Positions 1-5,389 of a DNA stretch of 5,389 nucleotides are shown one piece after another. The first letter of the stretch is position 1, and each line of letters opens with the position of its first letter. The notes under the pieces were generated by a model. It was not told the DNA's origin. It ran no database searches and worked only from the letters and a program-made list of their open reading frames with translations. Source of the stretch: an uncultured Clostridia bacterium. GTDB taxonomy: Bacteria; Bacillota; Clostridia; UBA1381. The stretch is taken from the NCBI GenBank assembly GCA_944391635.1, contig CALXUL010000313.1, positions 1 to 5,389 on the forward strand, written 5' to 3'. Both the position numbers and the translations under genes were made by a program.

Positions 1-192
1 ATTAAAACATTTGTAACGGCTTTGGGCGGAGACACGGCTGCACAAGCTCAAGGCGGCTATCCAAGCGGATACAGAGCTATGGCTGATATGCTTGGTTTGC
101 TAAAGGGAAAGGTTGGGGCAAATGAAAATATTTCCCGCCGTATAGATGTAGCGGATATGATATATACAGCATTGCATGCGGATGTTTTGGAG
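1..192 (+). other. SLH repeats (end of one, most of the last)
   Basis: Protein domain inside the partial first gene. The pattern ALG, then an Ala/Gln/Gly-rich bridge, GGYPSGY, LGLLKG, a short loop and a Ser-Arg-Arg ahead of an amphipathic helix ending in TALHADVLE matches the second-to-third SLH repeat junction seen in clostridial wall proteins. In this variant the usual Trp-Ala of the repeat start is replaced by Gly-Tyr. Earlier repeats should lie just upstream of the window. SLH at the N-terminal side, followed by a large exposed region, is the normal order for a displayed protein. Confidence 0.85.
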
Positions 193-2310
193 GCAGTGGG
201 CTCGGTAGGTAATAATATAAGTTATAAAACGGTTGAAGGATATACTTTTTTAACAGAGGAGCGTAATATTTACAGAGTAAAAGGCATTATCAGTCAAAAT
301 GAGGCAACATCTCTTAACCGCGGCAGCGGTCTCGGAGCAGGTAATGTAAAGATTGGAACGGAAATGCATCATGATGGTAAACACTTGTCAGATGATTATT
401 TGGGATGTGATGTGGAATGTTACGTCGAAATTCCAAAGGGGGATTTGGTGGGTGAGATAGTATATATTCAAGAAACACCAAAAAATAATATAATAACTGT
501 TACGAATGAAGATGTTATAGATGTTGACGAGAGTAAGGTCAGCTATTATGACCAAAATGACCGTATACGTAATGTCAATATAGATGCGGTCTATGATATG
601 ATTTATAATGGTAAAGCGGTTGACCATATAAACGGGAAAAAATTAGAGCGGCTGCCGGAGCTGGATATGGCTGATATAAAGTTTATTGATAATGATGACG
701 ATAATGTATGTGAAGTTGTTATTGTTACGGAGTATATTACACGTGTTGCATATTCGGTAAATGAAGAAGACGAAAAAATATCATTTCAATTTGACGAAAA
801 GCAACTTGATTTGAGTGACAGCTTTTATCGTATTTATAATGACGGCGGCGAAGTAAATTTGAGTGATATAAATAAAGGCGACGTTTTGCTGATAGCTATA
901 TCCGAAAATGATGATGACGAGAAAGTAATAAGATGTAGAATAAATTCTCAAAGTATACAAGGTACTGTCAAATCAACATATCATGATTCTGATGATAATA
1001 GATTTCATGTAGTTATCGGAGAAAAAGAATATGTAATAAGCAGCTATTGCAAGGATTTGGAAAGTAAGAACAAGATTCATAAAACAGAAGTGGGAATGTC
1101 GGGAGTATTTTGTCTTGATTCAAGGGGGAATATTGCATATTCAGACAGCCGCAGCGGAGGAGAACAGGTCGCATTTCTTATAGACAGCTCAATATATACA
1201 GACGATGACGGAAGCGACGCTCTTTGGATTAAAATTTTTGATGAACAAGAGCAATTTAAAAAGCTCACAGTTAAGGAGTCAATACGTATAAATTCCAAAA
1301 AGATAAAAATAAAGAATATTGGATACGATATGAAAGAAAAGCTAAATATGCAGGGGCTTATTAAATATTCGGAAGAGGATGGTGAACTTAAAGAATTAAT
1401 CTTGCCGGAGCAGAAGTATGATGCACAAAAGTTTTCGTTAGATGACGAGCGTACTATGTTTTGTACTCATGATAAGGTTTTAGACGATAAATATTTCGTA
1501 GAGCCTGATGCAAAAATATTTTACATACCGAACGTATCAAAGGAAGATGACAGTTATAAACAGATAATGCAGGATAATGGACTTTTGTGGATTTTGCATG
1601 CGGATTTTATTTCGAATAAAAATAATTATGATGTATCGTTATATGATGTTGCAGAGAATGGGGGCGTTAAATATATTCTAATAAGATATTCCTATAGCTT
1701 GAATAGTAATCTTATCGGAGCAGGTCATGATTTGATAGCTGTTAACAGTGTGGAACTCTTTTATGATGAGGAAGAAGGAGAAGAAAACTATCAGCTTTGC
1801 GGATGGAACGAAAGAGGTGAAGAGACGGTTGTTACATTATCCGAAGCATCAAAATTAAATGCTAAGATAGCAATAGTGGATGAAGAAAAAGGAATTAAAA
1901 ATTATGATTTGAAAAATGTACGTCAGGTGAAACGAGGAGATGTTGTTCAGGTTCATTGGGACGGCAAGGGACGATGCGACGATATGTGGATACAGCATTC
2001 TTTAGACGACATGGATTATTATTCGCCTGTTAATATAGATTTTGACACAACTAACAGCAGTCAGAGATGTATTTATGGGCGGGCGGTATTTGTTTCGGAA
2101 TCGAATATTATTGTAAGCGGAAAGCCGTACGAATATTCAAGTCCTGTTTCCGCAGGAAGTAAATATATAGGAAATACATCGGAAGCTGTATATAAATGGA
2201 CAGGACGGCAGTATGAAAAAATTAATTTTAATGAAATAGAAAGAGGCAACAGCGTTTTTGCTGCTGTGGGAACAAACAATAACACAAGAATATTAGTTGT
2301 TTATGAGTGA
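1..2310 (+). CDS. SLH-domain cell-surface protein, C-terminal 769 residues (5' partial)
   Basis: The reading frame is open from the first base, so the true start lies upstream; residue numbers here count from position 1. Residues 1-9 (IKTFVTALG) look like the end of one SLH repeat. Residues 18-64 hold the last repeat, with GGYPSGY, MLGLLKG and ISRRIDVADMIYTAL. SLH domains are known to bind secondary cell-wall polymers, so the protein is probably displayed on the wall. The rest, about 700 residues, is acidic and beta-rich. It resembles, from memory, the long C-terminal region of many clostridial SLH proteins (TFLTEERNIYRVKGII, GNVKIGT, YNGKAV, FIDNDDDN, then KGDVLLIA near 292-299). A similar Gly-Asp motif recurs at 645-649 and, as Gly-Asn, at 748-751, suggesting repeated small beta-barrels. 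No catalytic motif is seen. The C-terminus is complete at TGA 2308-2310. It is probably the first visible gene of an operon with the two genes downstream. The SLH assignment is strong; the role of the remainder is unknown. Confidence 0.88.
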   Translation: MKTFVTALGGDTAAQAQGGYPSGYRAMADMLGLLKGKVGANENISRRIDVADMIYTALHADVLEAVGSVGNNISYKTVEGYTFLTEERNIYRVKGIISQNEATSLNRGSGLGAGNVKIGTEMHHDGKHLSDDYLGCDVECYVEIPKGDLVGEIVYIQETPKNNIITVTNEDVIDVDESKVSYYDQNDRIRNVNIDAVYDMIYNGKAVDHINGKKLERLPELDMADIKFIDNDDDNVCEVVIVTEYITRVAYSVNEEDEKISFQFDEKQLDLSDSFYRIYNDGGEVNLSDINKGDVLLIAISENDDDEKVIRCRINSQSIQGTVKSTYHDSDDNRFHVVIGEKEYVISSYCKDLESKNKIHKTEVGMSGVFCLDSRGNIAYSDSRSGGEQVAFLIDSSIYTDDDGSDALWIKIFDEQEQFKKLTVKESIRINSKKIKIKNIGYDMKEKLNMQGLIKYSEEDGELKELILPEQKYDAQKFSLDDERTMFCTHDKVLDDKYFVEPDAKIFYIPNVSKEDDSYKQIMQDNGLLWILHADFISNKNNYDVSLYDVAENGGVKYILIRYSYSLNSNLIGAGHDLIAVNSVELFYDEEEGEENYQLCGWNERGEETVVTLSEASKLNAKIAIVDEEKGIKNYDLKNVRQVKRGDVVQVHWDGKGRCDDMWIQHSLDDMDYYSPVNIDFDTTNSSQRCIYGRAVFVSESNIIVSGKPYEYSSPVSAGSKYIGNTSEAVYKWTGRQYEKINFNEIERGNSVFAAVGTNNNTRILVVYE

Positions 2311-2314
2311 GGTG
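2309..2314 (+). promoter_or_regulatory. Ribosome binding site deciding a TTG start
   Basis: GAGGTG overlaps the last two bases of the upstream TGA stop and lies 8 bases before TTG at 2323. This is good Shine-Dalgarno spacing, and it makes the TTG the best start, because it gives a textbook signal peptide. The overlap with the stop codon suggests translational coupling to the SLH gene. An ATG at 2303 opens only a 7-codon frame and is not a credible start. Confidence 0.75.
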
Positions 2315-2322
2315 AATAAATT

Positions 2323-2415
2323 TTGAAAGGATATTTTTTAAGAAAAACAGTAACTGTTTTGGTATCTGTTGCTGCCGCTGTGCAATGCATGGGCGGCATA
2401 GTGAGTGTATCGGCA
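2323..2415 (+). other. Signal peptide of the 929-residue protein
   Basis: The 31 residues have a basic n-region (K2, R7, K8), a hydrophobic core rich in Val and Ala, and V29-S30-A31 before D32, which fits the -3/-1 rule for signal peptidase I. The Cys at position 22 is not in a lipobox (AVQC), so lipoprotein processing is unlikely. Confidence 0.85.
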
Positions 2416-5112
2416 GACGAAACATCGGTATCCGATAGGAAAACAAGATATGAAATGACAGAGTCTATAGGAAAATGTAATGGACAGCAAGGGTATGACG
2501 GATGGTATTATTATAGCAAAAACGGTGACAGCGGAGAGCTTGCAGAGCTTTCATGGGATGAGAGTGTGGAGCATGGCTGCTTTGGAAAAGGAGGTACCCC
2601 ATCTATCAGTTTTATCCTTATGACTCCTCAATATAACACTTCTGCGGTATTGGCGTGGAAAGCACCGTACAGCGGAACGGTAACGCTTAAGCTTACCGAT
2701 GATATGTTCAGAGTTGCTTCCTATGACGGCGGAGATAATGTTGTTACAACGATAAGGCTTAATGATGAAAAAGTAAAAAAGAATGACGGAACAGATGCAG
2801 AGTGGGTGTTTGATAAAACAAAGAATGAAGGTAACAGTAAAACCAATTATACAATAACGGATGTGCATGTAAACAAGGGTGACATTATATACCACGAGGT
2901 GGATTGCGGACTGAATCCCGGCGCTGCGGCAATTTACTGGAGACCTGTTGTAGAGTACTCGGAATTTGACGCTGAAGAGCCTGAAGAACCGGAGCCTCCC
3001 GAACCTGAAAAGAAAACAGTATTCAAAAAGGTGGATGCATTCAACGAATGTAACGGACAGCAGGGCTATGACGGCTGGTATTATTACTATAAAAACGGCA
3101 GTGCCGGAGACCTGAAAGAACTTGAATGGACAGGGACGCAGTTTGGAACAGGTGTCAATATTAATACGCATTTTATAAATCCGGATTATAATACTCCCGC
3201 AGTATTGGCATGGCAGGCTCCGTACAGCGGAATTGTGACGCTTAGTCTTACGGACAACACAATGTACAGAGTTGCTTCGCATCCGAACGGCGGGGACAGC
3301 ATAGCGACATTAATGCTTAATGATGAAATATTAAAGCTGAATAATGGGCAGGAGGCACGATGGGTATTTGACAAAAATTGTAAAAATGGTGTCGGCAACC
3401 AGAATTATACAATAACGGATGTGCATATCAAAAAGGGCGATATATTGTATCATGAGGTGGACTGCGGAGAGTTCAACAGCAGTGCGGGTATCTATTGGAA
3501 ACCGATTATAACATATACATATATTGAGCCGTATCGCCTTGAGGGTGAAGGCAGTGAAGAGAATCCATATCTGATAGATTCTGCCGATGGACTTAATGCA
3601 GTTGCAAAAGCCATGGAACAAACAGACAGACCGATATACTCAAAGTTCACAGCCGATGTTATAGCAAGTGGAAATACAAAGCTTATTGCGGAATATACGG
3701 GAACGATAGACGGTAACAATCACAAGCTCACTCTGAACGGAAATGCGCTTATAGAGAAGGCAAAGGGTGAGGTTGTTATAAAGAATCTCATAATTGATGG
3801 AAGTGTAAACGGCGTCAATTATGCATCGGCATTTATCGGCAGCACCGATGCTGACAGTAATAATGATATAATAATAGAAAACTGCGGAAATGCTGCGGCG
3901 ATAAAAGCGTCGGAGGACAACGCGGCAGGCTTTGTCGGCCGGGTAAATGAAAATGACAAGCTTAGTATTAAAAACAGCTATAATTACGGTTTGGTAATAA
4001 GTAACGGAGGAAATGCAAATCCTTTTGCAAATGCCGACACGTTATCGGAAGTGACTTATGAAAATTGTTACTATCTCAAAGACAGTGCAAAGGCAAATGG
4101 AATATCTCCGATTAATCCGCAGACGAGTATAGAAAAAACGGAACAGGAATTTGCAAGCGGCGAGGTTGCATACAGTCTCGGCAATGCTTTCGGGCAAAAG
4201 CTTACCTCCCCCAAGGATGAATATCCGACTTTCCGAACTGCGGACAACGGCGTATATAGAAAAGGAAGTGTTTACACAAACATATTAATAGATGCTTCCG
4301 AATTGAAGTTCGATATGCAAGCCTCGTTTTCGGGTAAGCAGGGTACAGATGGTTGGTATTATTTGCAATACAATAATGCTACCGGAGTATATGATGAATT
4401 ATCATGGCTTGATAATTATTATGTGTCAAGGGATAATGCGGGCAATGTAGCGAGCTTCATAACACAACAGGGAATAGTTCAGCCAACCCTTTCGGCATGT
4501 ATCGGCTGGAAAGCGCCGATGGCGGGTAAGGTGAGGCTTACAACAGGCACGAGTATTTTTAAAACAGGAAAAGGTGCAGCTACAACCGTTAAGATAATAT
4601 TGGGAGACAAAACCATTTGGAATGAAGTTATACCGGGAGATCAAACGGACGAAAGTATGGGCGTTAAGCATGATATTATTGTAGACGTCGGATGCGGAGA
4701 TATGATATATTTTGACGTTTCGGCAAAAGACCCTACAAGCGCCGCCATACTATGGACTCCCCGGGTTGAATATCTTCAAGCTGCAAAATTTACAGCGGAG
4801 GATAAACAAATATTAAATGCTTCTGAAATAAAGTATGGCGATCGCATTGAATGTTTGTTCTATGACGCAGGAATACTTGAAAAGAAATCGAATGCGTATC
4901 TTGCAATTTATGATGCAGACGGTACTATGATGAGGCTTTCAGAGCCTGTGAGTGTCGGCGAAAATCCCAAAGGGAGCGGAGGGGTATTAGCGTTTGATAT
5001 TGATTTTAATTATGAGGATTATGGGGCTTGCGAGCTTGAGCTTATTATAATTAACGGTGACGGCAAAAATATTAATCCGATAGTAAAGCATGATTTATAT
5101 AGTGTTAAATAA
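2323..5112 (+). CDS. Secreted multidomain protein with three jelly-roll-like modules and a beta-helix
   Basis: A complete 929-residue protein starting at TTG. Residues 1-31 form a signal peptide: K2, R7 and K8, a hydrophobic stretch from T9 to V29, and a probable signal peptidase I site VSA/D after A31. Module copy 1 spans about 45-212. An acidic Pro/Glu linker follows (216-231), then copy 2 at about 236-398. A beta-helix region occupies 405-645, copy 3 spans about 666-817, and a small C-terminal beta domain covers 821-929. The modules share GWYY, W-x-AP-x-x-G-x-V, GD-x-I/L-Y and W-x-P; the pattern recalls carbohydrate-binding-like beta-sandwich repeats of secreted clostridial proteins, though this was not searched. 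No SLH repeat, sortase LPxTG motif, C-terminal membrane segment or catalytic signature is visible. It begins 12 bases after the SLH gene and ends 37 bases before another secreted protein bearing the same module. Likely role: extracellular binding, adhesion or structural protein; the exact ligand is unknown. Confidence 0.9.
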   Translation: MKGYFLRKTVTVLVSVAAAVQCMGGIVSVSADETSVSDRKTRYEMTESIGKCNGQQGYDGWYYYSKNGDSGELAELSWDESVEHGCFGKGGTPSISFILMTPQYNTSAVLAWKAPYSGTVTLKLTDDMFRVASYDGGDNVVTTIRLNDEKVKKNDGTDAEWVFDKTKNEGNSKTNYTITDVHVNKGDIIYHEVDCGLNPGAAAIYWRPVVEYSEFDAEEPEEPEPPEPEKKTVFKKVDAFNECNGQQGYDGWYYYYKNGSAGDLKELEWTGTQFGTGVNINTHFINPDYNTPAVLAWQAPYSGIVTLSLTDNTMYRVASHPNGGDSIATLMLNDEILKLNNGQEARWVFDKNCKNGVGNQNYTITDVHIKKGDILYHEVDCGEFNSSAGIYWKPIITYTYIEPYRLEGEGSEENPYLIDSADGLNAVAKAMEQTDRPIYSKFTADVIASGNTKLIAEYTGTIDGNNHKLTLNGNALIEKAKGEVVIKNLIIDGSVNGVNYASAFIGSTDADSNNDIIIENCGNAAAIKASEDNAAGFVGRVNENDKLSIKNSYNYGLVISNGGNANPFANADTLSEVTYENCYYLKDSAKANGISPINPQTSIEKTEQEFASGEVAYSLGNAFGQKLTSPKDEYPTFRTADNGVYRKGSVYTNILIDASELKFDMQASFSGKQGTDGWYYLQYNNATGVYDELSWLDNYYVSRDNAGNVASFITQQGIVQPTLSACIGWKAPMAGKVRLTTGTSIFKTGKGAATTVKIILGDKTIWNEVIPGDQTDESMGVKHDIIVDVGCGDMIYFDVSAKDPTSAAILWTPRVEYLQAAKFTAEDKQILNASEIKYGDRIECLFYDAGILEKKSNAYLAIYDADGTMMRLSEPVSVGENPKGSGGVLAFDIDFNYEDYGACELELIIINGDGKNINPIVKHDLYSVK
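2455..2958 (+). repeat. Jelly-roll-like module, copy 1
   Basis: Residues 45-212 of the secreted protein. Landmarks are CNGQQGYDGWYYY (52-64), ELSW (75-78), LAWKAPYSGTVTL (110-122), GGDNVVTTIRLND (136-148), NYTITDVH (175-182), KGDIIYHEVDCG (185-196) and IYWRPVVEY (204-212). It is alignable along its whole length with copy 2, with a bit over half of positions identical by eye. It carries an extra Gly-rich stretch with C86 near residues 85-91 that copy 2 lacks. The predicted fold is a beta sandwich; a sugar-binding role is inference from the resemblance to CBM-like modules. Confidence 0.85.
2845..2868 (+). repeat. 24-base direct repeat, first copy
   Basis: This stretch encodes NYTITDVH in module copy 1 and is identical, base for base, to 3403-3426 in copy 2, 558 bases away. 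It begins aattatacaataacgg and ends gtgcat. It is a remnant of the module duplication and not a mobile-element or attachment-site repeat, since it lies in frame at matching positions of two homologous domains. Confidence 0.85.
2968..3015 (+). other. Pro/Glu-rich interdomain linker
   Basis: Residues 216-231 (DAEEPEEPEPPEPEKK) form a short, acidic, proline-rich spacer between module copies 1 and 2. Such linkers commonly separate independently folded domains of secreted proteins. This supports the module boundaries drawn on either side. Confidence 0.8.
3028..3516 (+). repeat. Jelly-roll-like module, copy 2
   Basis: Residues 236-398. It repeats the landmarks of copy 1: CNGQQGYDGWYYYYKNG (243-259), LAWQAPYSGIVTL (295-307), GGDSIATLMLND (323-334), RWVFDK (346-351), NYTITDVH (361-368), KGDILYHEVDCG (371-382) and IYWKPIITY (390-398). 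The close match over the whole length indicates an intragenic duplication. Both cysteines flanking the module in copy 1 are kept here (C243, C381). A perfect 24-base DNA match with copy 1 covers the NYTITDVH codons. Confidence 0.85.
3403..3426 (+). repeat. 24-base direct repeat, second copy
   Basis: Partner of 2845-2868, encoding the same eight residues NYTITDVH in module copy 2. Identity at third codon positions as well as at the protein level suggests either fairly recent duplication or gene conversion between the copies; surrounding codons have already diverged. Confidence 0.85.
3535..4257 (+). other. Beta-helix region resembling GLUG-type repeats
   Basis: Residues 405-645 of the secreted protein. 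It opens with GEGSEENPYLIDSADGLNAV, the usual entry to bacterial surface beta-helix domains. It continues with short strand-turn rungs: TGTIDGNNHKLTL (460-472), VVIKNLIIDGSV (484-495), ASAFIGS (501-507), DIIIENCGNAAAI (515-527), AAGFVGRV (534-541), LSIKNSYNYGLVIS (547-560) and VTYENCYYL (577-585). It closes with EQEFASGEVAYSLGNAFGQ (607-625), which resembles the common tail fasGevAylL...gQ seen after GLUG rungs. This architecture is known in adhesins and surface proteins of Firmicutes and Bacteroidetes. No acid catalytic cluster of a polysaccharide lyase or hydrolase was recognised, so a structural or binding role is favoured. Confidence 0.72.
4318..4773 (+). repeat. Jelly-roll-like module, copy 3 (diverged)
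   Basis: Residues 666-817. It keeps the framework of copies 1 and 2: FSGKQGTDGWYY (669-680), ELSW (692-695), IGWKAPMAGKVRL (727-739), ATTVKIILGDKTIW (753-766), CGDMIYFDV (791-799) and AAILWTPRVEY (807-817). Overall identity to copies 1 and 2 is clearly lower. Both bracketing cysteines are absent: F669 stands at the C52/C243 position and A801 at the C195/C381 position. Its opening FSxKQG is closest to the module that starts in the next gene. Confidence 0.8.
4783..5109 (+). other. Small C-terminal beta domain
   Basis: Residues 821-929. The pattern YLAIYDADGTMMRLSEPVSV (859-878), a Gly-rich turn, and CELELIIINGDGKNINPIV (903-921) recalls the small beta-sandwich domain often found near the C-terminus of clostridial surface enzymes, where an A-x-YD-x-x-G-x-L motif precedes a strand and an N-x-x-P-ϕ end. 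The resemblance is from memory and is tentative. There is no wall-sorting motif or basic tail after it. Confidence 0.5.
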
Positions 5113-5149
5113 ATTTGCTGATGCATTGACAGAAGAATGGAGGATTACC
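5113..5149 (+). other. Short intergenic spacer with ribosome binding site
   Basis: The 37 bases between the TAA at 5110-5112 and the next start hold GGAGG at 5139-5143, 6 bases before GTG 5150. No stem-loop followed by a T run is seen, and there is no convincing -35/-10 pair, so read-through from the upstream gene is expected. Confidence 0.75.
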
Positions 5150-5389
5150 GTGAAAAAAATTGTTTGTATATTGCTTGTATTGCTTATGTTTGGCTCAACA
5201 TGTGTTTTTGCAGCGAATGTTCCGATTATAGCGTCATATACAGCGGCGTTTTCTGAGAAGCAGGGAGTGAATTGCTTTTATTTCTGTGAAAATAAAAGCG
5301 GACAGGTCAAAGAGCTTGTTTATAATATAGAAGCGAATGGAAATAAAAGATGGATTTCGGAAAGCGGAGAATATCCGATGCTGAGCGGA
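5150..5389 (+). CDS. Secreted protein beginning with a fourth copy of the module (3' partial)
   Basis: Eighty codons are visible and the frame is still open at the window end. The GTG start is chosen because GGAGG lies 6 bases upstream and because it gives a short signal peptide directly: K2 and K3, a hydrophobic core from I4 to F14, and VFA/A or FAA/N cleavage after A21 or A22. An upstream in-frame TTG at 5126 lacks a binding site and would add polar residues. The mature part begins near the module: AAFSEKQGVNCFYF (32-45), GQVKELVY (51-58), then RW (67-68) and GEYPMLSG (73-80). This lines up with FSGKQGTDGWYY, ELSW and the following loop of copy 3 upstream. Gly-Trp of the GWYY motif is changed to Cys-Phe here. 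It is probably an exported module-bearing protein made with its neighbours; the remaining domains and any anchor lie outside the window. Confidence 0.82.
   Translation, partial: MKKIVCILLVLLMFGSTCVFAANVPIIASYTAAFSEKQGVNCFYFCENKSGQVKELVYNIEANGNKRWISESGEYPMLSG
5234..5389 (+). repeat. Jelly-roll-like module, copy 4 (partial)
   Basis: Residues 29-80 of the last gene match the N-terminal third of the module by motif and spacing: F-S-x-K-Q-G, an aromatic pair, Gly, then Glu-Leu followed by an aromatic residue. Phe 34 occupies the position of the first cysteine of copies 1 and 2, as in copy 3. The homology call rests on a short stretch and a moderate number of identities. Confidence 0.65.

Noticed and set aside
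22..24. TTG as the start of the first gene
   Set aside because: The frame is open through position 1 and the upstream codons (IKTFVTA) belong to an SLH repeat, so the start is outside the window; no signal peptide follows this TTG.
388..627. 79-codon minus-strand frame rich in Ile and Tyr
   Set aside because: Opposite the conserved SLH-protein frame; the hydrophobic look comes from reading the complement of Asp/Asn-rich codons.
2377..2388. Possible lipobox (AVQC) in the second protein's signal peptide
   Set aside because: Gln before the Cys and the lack of a Leu at -3 do not fit; the V-S-A signal peptidase I site a little later fits well.
2551..3282. 243-codon open frame on the minus strand
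   Set aside because: It lies opposite the module region of a well-supported secreted protein, has no recognisable domain, and its internal similarity to the minus-strand frame at 3331-3621 is a mirror of the sense-strand duplication.
3331..3621. 96-codon open frame on the minus strand
   Set aside because: Shadow of module copy 2 and the start of the beta-helix; Cys/Ile/Tyr-rich composition without a domain or ribosome binding site case.
4838..4845. GCGATCGC palindrome
   Set aside because: A single occurrence inside coding sequence; not iterated, so no HIP1-like or regulatory meaning can be supported.
5113..5149. Terminator or promoter between the second and third genes
   Set aside because: No GC-rich stem with a T run and no paired -35/-10 boxes are visible in the 37 bases.
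5192..5203. Possible lipobox (GSTC) in the third protein's signal peptide
   Set aside because: The residues before the Cys do not match the lipobox, and VFA/A just after it is a good signal peptidase I site.

Overview
The window looks like a piece of a Gram-positive Bacillota chromosome, most likely class Clostridia. The DNA is AT-rich. Ribosome binding sites are strong and GGAGG-like, and two of the visible starts are non-ATG (TTG, GTG). The first protein carries the end of an S-layer homology (SLH) region of the kind used to hold proteins on the Gram-positive cell wall. The repertoire (SLH proteins, carbohydrate-binding-like jelly-roll modules, a GLUG-type beta-helix) resembles the large surface proteomes of gut and plant-fibre-degrading Clostridia. 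The genus cannot be fixed from the sequence.

Layout: the window is almost entirely coding, all on the + strand, with three genes in a row and no room for a promoter or terminator between them. (1) Positions 1-2310 hold the C-terminal 769 codons of an SLH-domain surface protein whose N-terminus lies upstream of the window. (2) Positions 2323-5112 hold a complete 929-residue secreted multidomain protein. It has a signal peptide, two closely related copies of a roughly 165-residue beta-sandwich-like module, a beta-helix region, a third diverged module copy and a small C-terminal beta domain. (3) Positions 5150-5389 hold the first 80 codons of another secreted protein, which begins a fourth copy of the same module straight after its signal peptide and runs off the window. 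The gaps are 12 and 37 bases, so the genes probably form one operon.

Reading of the whole: the cluster looks like a cell-surface operon. The first gene supplies a wall-anchored protein. The next two are exported and share a module with hallmarks of a ligand- or carbohydrate-binding jelly roll (Gly-Trp-Tyr-Tyr near the start, Trp-x-Ala-Pro-x-x-Gly-x-Val in the middle, Gly-Asp-x-Ile-Tyr and Trp-x-Pro near the end). No catalytic domain is recognisable in what is visible, so structural, adhesive or glycan-binding roles are more likely than enzymatic ones. The second protein has no visible wall anchor of its own, which raises the possibility that it associates with the SLH protein; that is inference.

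No RNA genes, mobile elements, CRISPR arrays, origins or clear promoters or terminators were seen.
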